Shown here in pieces: positions 1 through 6,425 of a DNA stretch of 6,425 nucleotides. The stretch is from positions 1-6,425 of the forward strand of contig WBXJ01000164.1 of the NCBI GenBank assembly GCA_008933045.1, written 5' to 3'. Source of the stretch: Verrucomicrobiota bacterium. GTDB taxonomy: Bacteria; Verrucomicrobiota; Verrucomicrobiia; Limisphaerales; SXQI01. Within the stretch, counting starts at the first letter, position 1. The number at the start of each line of letters is the position of its first letter. Under the pieces are notes generated by a model, which worked only from the letters and a program-made list of their open reading frames with translations, was not told the origin of the DNA and did no database searches. Made by a program: the position numbers and the translations under genes.

Positions 1-249
1 CGCGATATTATCATTCAGTTTCTCGTTGAAACAGTGATGCTCTCTGGAATTGGCGGAGTCATGGGTGTGGTGATCGGTGTGATCATCCCCGTTGCGGTCA
101 CTTACTTCTCTGAGATGAAAACCATCGTCACGATCTGGTCGCCACTCCTAGCATTCTCGATCTCAGCGATTGTCGGGATCGTCTTCGGAATTTATCCTGC
201 CTTGAAAGCCGCGAGGATGGATCCAGTCGAAGCTCTTCGGCACGAGTAA
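1..249 (+). CDS. MacB/FtsX-like ABC transporter permease, C-terminal fragment
   Basis: This is the last 82 residues of a permease whose start lies left of the window; the frame is open from base 1 to the TAA at 247-249. It begins RDIIIQFLVETV, then shows a hydrophobic segment (about residues 13-37), a short polar loop (SEMKTIVTI), a second hydrophobic segment (about 44-64), and ends PALKAARMDPVEALRHE. This ending (P-A-x-K-A-A-R-x-D-P-x-E-A-L-R) is the hallmark of the FtsX-like permease domain in MacB-type transporters, which sit in the inner membrane and drive export or extraction of macrolides, peptides or lipoproteins with a separate or fused ATPase. The substrate cannot be told from this end. 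The stop codon lies 3 bp before the next gene, so the two are probably co-transcribed. The family call is solid; the specific role is unknown. Confidence 0.85.
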   Translation, partial: RDIIIQFLVETVMLSGIGGVMGVVIGVIIPVAVTYFSEMKTIVTIWSPLLAFSISAIVGIVFGIYPALKAARMDPVEALRHE

Positions 250-252
250 ACG

Positions 253-1746
253 ATGGCCACCATTCGATTTGAACGCATTTCTAAACGGTTTCCGGGCGTT
301 CTCGCGTTGGATGCGGTTAGCCTGACAATTCAATCCGGCACCTGCCATGCGTTGATGGGGGAAAATGGAGCAGGGAAAAGCACCTTGGGCAAGATTCTCG
401 CGGGCGTTTATACGGCTGATGAAGGTTTGATTTTTTTGAACGACTTTAAAATTCGTCCCACCAATCCCCTCGAAGCCCGCGATCAAGGAATCGCCATGGT
501 GCATCAAGAGTTAGCGTTTTGCCCCAATTTATCGGTGTCAGAAAACTTGTGTCTCGGTTTCTTACCAACACAGAGAGGGTGGTTGGATAAGGCGCAAATG
601 CGCAGCAAAGCAAAATTGATGCTGGGGGAGATTGACGCACATATCGAACCCGATGTGCTCATGGGCACGCTGACGACGGCGCAAGAACAGTTGGCTCAAA
701 TCGCTGCGGCATTGGGCAGTGGAGCCCGTGTGATTGTGATGGATGAACCGACCAGTTCTCTCTCGACCCGCGAAAGTGAGCACCTCTTCGCCTTGCTCGG
801 TAAACTCAAAAAACGCGGAATCACGGTCATCTACGTCTCCCATCGAATGGAAGAAATCTTTCGACTGTGCGACTCGATCTCCGTACTTCGTGATGGGTGT
901 CACATCGCAACGGAAGCGATGACCATGACTCATCGTGCTCGGGTGATTCATCAAATGGTTGGCCGTGACGTCGAGGTTTTAAATGCGAACCACCTTAAGA
1001 AACCTGTGGGTGCCGAGTTGTTGCGTGTGGAGAACCTCACTTCTCCGGGGAAATTTCAAGACATCAACTTCGTCGTTCATGCCGGGGAGGTTGTGGGATT
1101 GGCGGGTTTGGTTGGGGCCGGACGAAGTGAAGTGGCGCAAGCAATTTTCGGTTTAGACATCGCTGCCACAGGTCGCGTTTTCGTGCGTGGTAAGGAAATA
1201 AAACTTCGATCTGTCCAAGCGAGTCTCGCAGCAGGCATCGGATTATTGCCCGAGGATCGCAAACGGCAGGGACTGGTTTTGGCTTTAAATTGCAGAGAGA
1301 ATATTTCGCTCGCAAGCCTTGGAAAATGGAGCCGACGTGGTTGGATGCGTCAACGTGAGGAGCGACACATGGCATCCAAATATGCAGATCGACTGAGGGT
1401 TAAGGCTCCCACCCTTGAGGCACCTGTAGCTGGATTGAGCGGCGGCAACCAACAGAAGATCGCATTAGCCAAATGGCTTGCTCGCGAGTGCAACATCTTG
1501 ATGGTAGATGAACCCACGCGAGGCGTAGATGTGGGTGCCAAAGCGGAAATGCATGCGCTCATTGACGAACTAACCTGCCAAGGAGCCGCCGTGTTGATGA
1601 TCTCGTCCGAATTACCCGAGGTGATGGGGCTTAGCCGACGGATAATTGTTTTACGGGATGGCAGAATTGCTGGTGAGGTAAACGCTGGAACAAATTGCCA
1701 AGAAGAATTGATGCTCCTAATGGCGGGAGTTCCGATCCCGCAATAA
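253..1746 (+). CDS. Monosaccharide ABC importer ATP-binding protein (RbsA/MglA/XylG-type)
   Basis: A complete 497-residue cytoplasmic ATPase with two ABC domains, the usual length and layout for subunits energising ribose, galactose or xylose uptake. Domain 1 has Walker A GENGAGKST (36-44), Q-loop VHQE (83-86), a weak signature LTTAQEQ (140-146), Walker B VIVMDEPT (160-167) and switch His197 in VSHRMEE. Domain 2 has the degenerate Walker A VGAGRSE (287-293) without lysine, a full signature LSGGNQQ (395-401), Walker B MVDEPTRG (417-424) and ISSELPE (450-456) in place of the switch histidine. This asymmetry is normal for the family. The ATG lies 3 bp after the upstream stop with no Shine-Dalgarno sequence, suggesting translational coupling. 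What is odd is that neither a permease nor a periplasmic sugar-binding protein follows, and the upstream permease is of the unrelated MacB type. The sugar cannot be deduced from the ATPase. A related use, such as nucleoside or autoinducer-2 uptake, is possible. Confidence 0.94.
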   Translation: MATIRFERISKRFPGVLALDAVSLTIQSGTCHALMGENGAGKSTLGKILAGVYTADEGLIFLNDFKIRPTNPLEARDQGIAMVHQELAFCPNLSVSENLCLGFLPTQRGWLDKAQMRSKAKLMLGEIDAHIEPDVLMGTLTTAQEQLAQIAAALGSGARVIVMDEPTSSLSTRESEHLFALLGKLKKRGITVIYVSHRMEEIFRLCDSISVLRDGCHIATEAMTMTHRARVIHQMVGRDVEVLNANHLKKPVGAELLRVENLTSPGKFQDINFVVHAGEVVGLAGLVGAGRSEVAQAIFGLDIAATGRVFVRGKEIKLRSVQASLAAGIGLLPEDRKRQGLVLALNCRENISLASLGKWSRRGWMRQREERHMASKYADRLRVKAPTLEAPVAGLSGGNQQKIALAKWLARECNILMVDEPTRGVDVGAKAEMHALIDELTCQGAAVLMISSELPEVMGLSRRIIVLRDGRIAGEVNAGTNCQEELMLLMAGVPIPQ

Positions 1747-1835
1747 CCGGCTTAATTGCTCATATTCGTCCCAGTTACCTAGGTTTGCTGTTTGCGGCAA
1801 CGGTTTGCTGGTTATACATTCTAGCTTTTAGATTC
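1747..1835 (+). promoter_or_regulatory. Gap before U32 gene; possible regulatory region
   Basis: The 89 bp between the ATPase stop and the proposed U32 start contain a cluster of short repeats (described separately) and a weak -10-like TATACA at 1813-1818. A TTTGCG at 1791-1796 lies 16 bp upstream of it but matches a -35 poorly. If this promoter were real the leader would be only about ten bases. No terminator hairpin with a T-run is visible, so read-through from the ATPase gene is at least as likely. In the U32 frame the gap stays open and would encode a hydrophobic stretch. Confidence 0.25.
1782..1810. repeat. Direct repeat GGTTTGCTG x2 around palindrome TTGCGGCAA
   Basis: GGTTTGCTG occurs at 1782-1790 and again at 1802-1810, exactly 20 bp apart, close to two helical turns. 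Its core GTTTGC occurs a third time at 1790-1795, and a perfect 9-base palindrome TTGC-G-GCAA lies between the copies at 1792-1800. The repeats are directly visible. A role as a protein-binding site upstream of the U32 gene is inference, and repeats this short can arise by chance. Confidence 0.45.
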
Positions 1836-4403
1836 ATGGATCAAGTATCTGCCAATCCAATCGAGATTTCTTCCCAGCCAACTTCGGCACCGACGACAAA
1901 CCGGCGGCGACCTGAGCTACTTGCCCCAGCGGGGGATTGGGACTGCGCACGTGCAGCCGTTGAAAACGGGGCCGATGCCATTTATTTTGGACTCGAACGG
2001 TTCAACGCACGGATGCGTGCTCAGAATTTTACAGCCGCAGACCTCCCGCGATTGATGGAGTTCCTTCATCGACGCGGAGTGCGCGGTTATGTGACTTTCA
2101 ATACACTGGTTTTTCCTGACGAACTCGTCGAAGCACAATCCTACCTTCGCGCCATAATCTCAGCTGGGGTGGATGCGGCTATTGTGCAAGATGTTGGTAT
2201 TTGCCGGATGATTCGAGCCTTGTCACCCGACTTTCCGATTCATGCCTCGACTCAAATGACGATTACAAGTGCGGCTGGAATTGAGTTTGCACAGGAACTC
2301 GGCTGCAACCTTGTCGTGTTGGCTCGTGAGTGTTCAGTCGCCGAGATTGAAAAAATCCAAGTAGCACAAACTTCGTCCCATGAAGCACAAAAAATGACCA
2401 TGCCCTTGGAGGTGTTCGTGCATGGGGCGTTATGTGTGGCTTATTCAGGTCAATGTCTGACGAGTGAATCACTTGGCGGTCGAAGTGCTAATCGCGGAGA
2501 ATGTGCTCAGGCTTGTCGCATGCCCTATGAACTCCTCTCAGATGGTCAACAGATTCCATTGGGTGATCGACGGTATTTGCTCAGTCCTCAAGATTTGTCA
2601 GGGCTAGATGTACTTTCCGAACTCGTCGCCAGCGGTGTCAGTTCACTCAAAATCGAAGGCCGCCTTAAGACGCCCGAATATGTGGCGAACATCACGCGCG
2701 TTTATCGGAACGCACTTGATCGTCTCTCATCCGGCATTGCTCAGGGTACCACTCCGCAGGATAAGTATGACTTAGAAATGGGGTTCTCGAGGGGGCTTTA
2801 TACGGGCTGGTTTCGTGGAATCAATAATCAAGAATTAGCTCATGCACGCTTTGGAAAAAAACGAGGCGTTTACTTAGGTCGTGTTCGACGCGTCGGTTCT
2901 GACGTGGTGGAAATTAATTTGGAGTCTGCACTAAAAGCCGGGGACGGAGTGGTGTTCGATGCCGGTCGCCCCGACGAGAAGGAGGAAGGCGGTCGTATTT
3001 ATAGCACAACGGAAGCGAATGTCGGCCACGACAGAGTTGCGACACTCCGTTTTATGCCGAATTCAGTCAACTTCGATCGTGTGCAGTCGGACAACTTGGT
3101 TTGGAAAACAAGCGATCCCGAACTCGACAAACGCATACGCAACACGTTCGCAGGTGATAAAGTGCGCTTCCAACGTCCACTCGACTTGGAGGTTCACGGT
3201 GTAGAAGGCCAACCGCTCACGTTACTCGCTCGCGATGCCGAGGGACATACCACGATCAGCAAGTCAGAAATGCCTCTCGTGAAGGCAGAGTCACAACCTC
3301 TTGATGAACCTCGTTTGCGGGATCAGTTAGGAAGATTAGGAGGAACACCATTTCGCCTCAGGAACCTTGCCAATTATCTCGAAGGAAAGGTTCTCCTTCC
3401 CGTCAGCGAATTAAACAAATTACGACGATCCGTCGTGGACGAACTCGACCGGCAACGTGTCCAACCTAAGAAGTGGATTCTGCGGGATACCATTCCAGAA
3501 GTGGGCTTGCGTTGGAAACTCTCCCCCAAACAAGAAATCTCCACCGGAGCAGAATTGATCGTCCTCGTTCGGTCAATGGAACAACTCGACGCAGCCTTGG
3601 ACTGTGGTGTGAGCACGCTCTATTGCGAGTTCGAAGATCCCAAGCGTTACCGGGAGGCGGTCGCCAAAGTACACTCCTCAACCGATTGCCAAGAAATCGG
3701 ACGCACTCTTTGGGTCGCGCCTCCTCGCATCACAAAAATGGGTGAGGAGTGGATCCTTGATCAAGTTCGTTCCAGTAATGCTGATGGTTATCTTGTAAGA
3801 AATTACGACCACCTGCGCTTTTTCGGGGACTCTCGTCGAGTGGGTGATTTTTCTCTGAACATTGCGAACGGATTGGCATCTGAGTTTTTTTTGGAGCGTT
3901 TCAAGTTGGAGCGGCTCACGGCCTCCTACGACCTAAACGCGCAGCAACTGGAAGCATTACTCAGAACTAGCGATGCTTCTCGCTTAGAAATCACGATTCA
4001 CCAACACATGCCAATGTTCCATATGGAGCATTGTGTGTTCTGTGCATTTCTCTCTAAAGGCACGGATTTTCGTTCCTGCGGCCGACCCTGCGACAAGCAT
4101 ACTGTCAAACTCCGAGACCGTGTTGGTGCGGAGCACCCGTTGAAAGCTGACGCAGGTTGTCGCAATACAGTTTTTAATTCTCAGGCACAAACCGGTGCCG
4201 AATATGCGAGTCGTTTTTTGGCACTCGGAGTTCGACATTTTAGGATCGAATTCCTGCTGGAGTCAGCGGAGGAAGTGGCGCGCACCGTCACTCAATATCG
4301 AAAACTTTTGCGAGGTGAAATCACAGGCGCGGCCCTGTGGCGTGAGCTAAAACTCATCAACCAACTTGGAGTGACTCGAGGGCAAATGGCAAATCGAACC
4401 TAG
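1836..4403 (+). CDS. U32-family protein with DUF3656-like region; probable RNA hydroxylase (RlhA-like)
   Basis: An 855-residue soluble protein. The U32 barrel starts at about residue 26 with RPELLAPAGDWDCARAAVENG, has HASTQM (136-141), the near-signature EVFVHGALCVAYSGQC with Cys200 and Cys207, GRSANRGECAQACRMPY with Cys223 and Cys227, and SLKIEGRLK (270-278). A beta-rich, DUF3656-like middle spans roughly 340-540. A C-terminal third resembling a second barrel ends with a cysteine cluster (C733, C736, C748, C752, C775). U32 proteins were once called collagenases, but characterised members are Fe-S hydroxylation enzymes: E. coli RlhA (653 aa) acts on 23S rRNA C2501, TrhP on tRNA U34, UbiU/UbiV on ubiquinone precursors. 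RNA hydroxylation is therefore the best guess; the RlhA-like order of domains favours it, but the substrate is unproven. ATG 1836 is chosen because it is the only in-frame Met just before the domain. The frame also runs open upstream to a TTG at 1695. No Shine-Dalgarno sequence is seen. Confidence 0.93.
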   Translation: MDQVSANPIEISSQPTSAPTTNRRRPELLAPAGDWDCARAAVENGADAIYFGLERFNARMRAQNFTAADLPRLMEFLHRRGVRGYVTFNTLVFPDELVEAQSYLRAIISAGVDAAIVQDVGICRMIRALSPDFPIHASTQMTITSAAGIEFAQELGCNLVVLARECSVAEIEKIQVAQTSSHEAQKMTMPLEVFVHGALCVAYSGQCLTSESLGGRSANRGECAQACRMPYELLSDGQQIPLGDRRYLLSPQDLSGLDVLSELVASGVSSLKIEGRLKTPEYVANITRVYRNALDRLSSGIAQGTTPQDKYDLEMGFSRGLYTGWFRGINNQELAHARFGKKRGVYLGRVRRVGSDVVEINLESALKAGDGVVFDAGRPDEKEEGGRIYSTTEANVGHDRVATLRFMPNSVNFDRVQSDNLVWKTSDPELDKRIRNTFAGDKVRFQRPLDLEVHGVEGQPLTLLARDAEGHTTISKSEMPLVKAESQPLDEPRLRDQLGRLGGTPFRLRNLANYLEGKVLLPVSELNKLRRSVVDELDRQRVQPKKWILRDTIPEVGLRWKLSPKQEISTGAELIVLVRSMEQLDAALDCGVSTLYCEFEDPKRYREAVAKVHSSTDCQEIGRTLWVAPPRITKMGEEWILDQVRSSNADGYLVRNYDHLRFFGDSRRVGDFSLNIANGLASEFFLERFKLERLTASYDLNAQQLEALLRTSDASRLEITIHQHMPMFHMEHCVFCAFLSKGTDFRSCGRPCDKHTVKLRDRVGAEHPLKADAGCRNTVFNSQAQTGAEYASRFLALGVRHFRIEFLLESAEEVARTVTQYRKLLRGEITGAALWRELKLINQLGVTRGQMANRT

Positions 4404-4417
4404 AAACCGCAACCGAA

Positions 4418-5551
4418 TTAACTCAGAACAATCACGTTTTTGATTCCTGATTTCTCCTCGGTAGTCAGTAATTTTCGGTAGTCCTCTAGCGTGTGGCGCC
4501 CCGTGATTACTTGACTCAACGCTTGAGGCCAACACTTTTTGAAAATAGCGAGATCCTTGATCGCATTTTCAAATGCAGCACGGTCGGCATTCACCGATCC
4601 GATGATCGCTTGGTTCTTGAGCACAAAATTGCGCATCAACTCATCCCCCATCACCGGGATTGCAGGTTTCGGTGCTGGGATACCTGTAAAAACATAAACT
4701 CCATTCATGCCTAAAATCCGCATGACGTCAAAAGACACGCTAGAAACTCCGAGTGCCTCGTAAATTAAATCAACGTTTCCGACATGTGCGGCAAGTTGCT
4801 CGGGAGTTTCCGTTTCGGAGGAGATATAAGTAGCCCCAAACGATTCAACCAACTCAGCTTTCATGTTAGGTTTCCTCGAACGCGAATACACAAACGTTCG
4901 AAAGCCTCGGGCGACAAGAGCCATCGCCCCAAGAATCCCGATGGGACCTGCACCCAAGACAACAGCGTTCAGCCCCTTGCCAGGTTGATGAGCGGGTGCA
5001 TTCTTCTTAATCCAAGGAAGGCGAGCCTGTGTTTTCCAAACCTGCGCCAACGCCTTTTCTGCCACCGTCAATGGTTCAACCAACACAGCGCAATCACGCA
5101 GCGACCAAGGGACGGTGTTCAAATACTTGCTATGATCTACATAGAATTCGGTCATGAACCCATGAATGCCTTTGATCCCTCGCTCGCGGAAATCATTTGA
5201 GAAACAAAAATCCTGTAAATCCGCTTGGCATGATTGACAGAAAGGATCAGCACAAGGGCGGCGAACCGACGGCACCACGAGATCCCCCGGCTTCAAACCA
5301 CTTACTTCCGCGCCCACCTCGACAACTTCCCCCAAGGACTCGTGACCAATCACCAAATAGTCCTGCCCCACAGGAGGAGAGCCATAAACAAACGTGCAAA
5401 TCTCACGGTCAGTTCCGCAGATTCCAATTTCTAACGCTTTCACCTTCACCTCGAAGTCACTACGAATGACAGGATGTGGGTGAGAATCAAAAAGGCAAAC
5501 CTCCCGTTTCTTCGGGATGACACCAATGGCACGCATGGAGGGCAAACTCAT
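4418..5551 (-). CDS. Zinc-dependent glucose 1-dehydrogenase-like enzyme (MDR superfamily)
   Basis: A complete 377-residue medium-chain dehydrogenase that probably oxidises glucose or a similar sugar or polyol with NAD(P)+ in the cytoplasm. It follows the pattern of archaeal glucose dehydrogenases (Haloferax, Sulfolobus). Catalytic zinc candidates are Cys45 (GICGTD), His70 and Glu71 (GHES) and Glu159 (VEPLTVAEKAL). A structural-zinc set is Cys100, Cys105, Cys108 and Cys116. The motif VPSVRRP (93-99), Glu123 in ERGIKGIHG and Asn321 in GSVN match conserved or sugar-binding positions of that group. The Rossmann fold has GAGPIG (200-205), and strand 2 ends in YSRSRKP (222-228), with arginines rather than an acidic residue, which points to NADP+ use. 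The start at 5551 lacks a Shine-Dalgarno sequence; Met6 (MRAIGV) aligns better with the start of relatives and is an alternative. The stop lies 14 bp from that of the converging U32 gene. Substrate is inferred; the family is clear. Confidence 0.9.
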   Translation of the reverse strand: MSLPSMRAIGVIPKKREVCLFDSHPHPVIRSDFEVKVKALEIGICGTDREICTFVYGSPPVGQDYLVIGHESLGEVVEVGAEVSGLKPGDLVVPSVRRPCADPFCQSCQADLQDFCFSNDFRERGIKGIHGFMTEFYVDHSKYLNTVPWSLRDCAVLVEPLTVAEKALAQVWKTQARLPWIKKNAPAHQPGKGLNAVVLGAGPIGILGAMALVARGFRTFVYSRSRKPNMKAELVESFGATYISSETETPEQLAAHVGNVDLIYEALGVSSVSFDVMRILGMNGVYVFTGIPAPKPAIPVMGDELMRNFVLKNQAIIGSVNADRAAFENAIKDLAIFKKCWPQALSQVITGRHTLEDYRKLLTTEEKSGIKNVIVLS

Positions 5552-5643
5552 GACAGTAAAAGAGGAGAATATATAAAAGGAGAGTCCGCAGGCTCGTCGA
5601 GGAGTTTTGTCGAATAATTCATCACCGAACCAACCAACTCAAA
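5552..5643 (-). promoter_or_regulatory. Gap between prfC and the dehydrogenase gene
   Basis: These 92 bp may hold the dehydrogenase promoter. Read on the - strand, a TATATT at 5573-5568 sits about 16 bases before the start codon, in a pyrimidine-rich stretch where TCTCCT occurs on both sides of the TATATA core. No good -35 lies 16-18 bp upstream of it. The 9-base palindrome CTCGTCGAG (5593-5601) is too short to be a convincing terminator for prfC. Nothing here is strong. Confidence 0.25.
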
Positions 5644-6425
5644 CTACACCGCCCGAGGTTTAACCGGCGGAAGAGCAGCGATAGATGCGCCCTTGTTTGT
5701 TTCCTGAAAGTAATTGCAGGACCAATCGTTCGCGAAAAGGATCACTGGATTACTATCGCTATCAAACGCCAATCGTGCGCCACTCGGCAAACTCAAGCGA
5801 TCTAGCTCCTCGTCCTTATATTCTTTGGGCAACCAACGCACCACGCTCCAAGTGGAGGGTTCGATCCGCGACTCCGCTCCATACTCACTTTCGAGCCGAT
5901 ATTGGACAACCTCAAATTGCAGAGGCCCCACTGCACCGAGCAAAGGAATTTTTGTGGCCGAGTCCCGCAGATGGAGGATTTGGATGACCCCCTCCTGCAA
6001 TAATTGATCCAAACCTTGTCGGAATTGTTTGTATTTGCCTGTGTTGGGATTGTGCAAAAAAGCAAAAGTTTCGGGCGTAAACCGAGGTATCTCGTTAAAA
6101 ACGATGGAAGGTTCGGTCGTAAGAGTATCTCCAACGCCGAATTCAGAATGCCCCACCAACCCGATAATATCACCAGGGAAGGCGTCGTCCACGGTTTCGC
6201 GCTCCTGAGCAAAAAGTTTGTGCGAATTCGACAACCGCACTTTTTTCCCTGTCCGCGTATGGATGACCGTCATATCGCGCTTAAAATGACCCGTGCAGAC
6301 TCGTAAAAAGGCGATTCGATCTCGATGCCGAGGATCCATATTTGCCTGTATTTTGAAAATGAATCCCGAAAAATCTGGCAGCGTCGGAAGCAATTCTCGC
6401 GTGCCTGCATGACGTGATTTTGGAG
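5644..6425 (-). CDS. prfC: Peptide chain release factor 3 (RF3), C-terminal part
   Basis: The gene enters from the right edge and ends at TAG (5646-5644); 259 residues are visible, about half of the 529 of E. coli RF3. The missing part holds the GTP-binding domain. RF3 is the ribosomal GTPase that removes RF1 or RF2 after peptide release. The visible fragment opens with PKSRHAGTREL, then domain II with FSGFIFKIQANMDPRHRDR (fragment residues 18-36), an almost diagnostic RF3 motif, followed by KLFAQERETVDDAFPGDIIG and VGDTL. Domain III has IPRFTPETFAFL, FRQGLDQLLQEGVIQIL and LLGAVGPLQFEVVQYRLESEYG, again typical of RF3 and distinct from EF-G. The coding frame stays open through the last whole codon (6423-6421), so the TTG at 6393 is internal and not a start. 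The C-terminal end is intact. The dehydrogenase gene follows on the same strand after 92 bp. Confidence 0.96.
   Translation of the reverse strand, partial: PKSRHAGTRELLPTLPDFSGFIFKIQANMDPRHRDRIAFLRVCTGHFKRDMTVIHTRTGKKVRLSNSHKLFAQERETVDDAFPGDIIGLVGHSEFGVGDTLTTEPSIVFNEIPRFTPETFAFLHNPNTGKYKQFRQGLDQLLQEGVIQILHLRDSATKIPLLGAVGPLQFEVVQYRLESEYGAESRIEPSTWSVVRWLPKEYKDEELDRLSLPSGARLAFDSDSNPVILFANDWSCNYFQETNKGASIAALPPVKPRAV

Noticed and set aside
562..954. A 130-codon open frame on the - strand
   Set aside because: It lies wholly antisense to the ATPase gene, whose ABC motifs are intact. Its peptide shows no recognisable domain.
3885..3892. Run of eight T inside the U32 gene as a programmed frameshift or sequencing error
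   Set aside because: The reading frame is continuous through it (EFFLE) and the conserved C-terminal motifs follow in the same frame.
4784..5200. A 138-codon open frame on the + strand
   Set aside because: It is antisense to the dehydrogenase and covers its zinc and Rossmann motifs. The peptide is Arg/Pro/Ser-rich and looks like a shadow frame.
5585..5603. Hairpin in the prfC-dehydrogenase gap as a terminator
   Set aside because: The stems (CTCG-T-CGAG and an imperfect GAG/CTC pairing) are only 3-4 bp long and no adjacent long T-run follows on the - strand.
5802..6306. Open frames on both strands overlapping prfC
   Set aside because: The RF3 reading is unmistakable across this stretch, so the others are out-of-frame shadows.
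6391..6393. TTG as a start codon for the RF3 gene
   Set aside because: The frame continues upstream with PKSRHAGTRE, as expected for the RF3 interior, and the essential GTPase domain would be missing.

Overview
The window reads as ordinary chromosomal DNA of a Gram-negative-type bacterium. Four of its five genes are complete or nearly complete conserved proteins, and there is no mobile element, CRISPR array, tRNA or rRNA. The overall style of the long U32 protein, the RF3 sequence, a base composition of roughly half G+C (judged by eye), and start codons without a Shine-Dalgarno sequence suggest the PVC superphylum (Verrucomicrobiota or Planctomycetota). That placement is an inference from remembered family resemblance, not from a search.

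Layout, left to right. On the + strand: the C-terminal end of a MacB/FtsX-type ABC permease (1-249); after only 3 bp, a complete twin-domain monosaccharide-import ATPase of the RbsA/MglA/XylG type (253-1746); after an 89-bp gap, an 855-residue U32-family protein with a DUF3656-like middle region (1836-4403). On the - strand, converging on that gene with only 14 bp between the stop codons: a zinc-dependent glucose 1-dehydrogenase-like enzyme (4418-5551), and 92 bp upstream of it the C-terminal half of peptide chain release factor 3, prfC (5644 to beyond the right edge).

How the genes relate. The + strand genes may be one transcript, but they do not form an obvious pathway: an exporter-type permease is coupled to an importer-type sugar ATPase, and no sugar permease or binding protein follows. 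The U32 protein most likely modifies RNA (relatives hydroxylate 23S rRNA or tRNA) rather than being a protease. RF3 recycles release factors at translation termination. The dehydrogenase oxidises glucose or a related sugar or polyol.

I found no convincing undescribed multi-gene system. The points most worth a second look are the sugar ATPase without partners, the small gap after it (three GTTTGC copies around a short palindrome, and an in-frame hydrophobic stretch), and the apparent duplicated barrel with a second cysteine cluster in the U32 protein.
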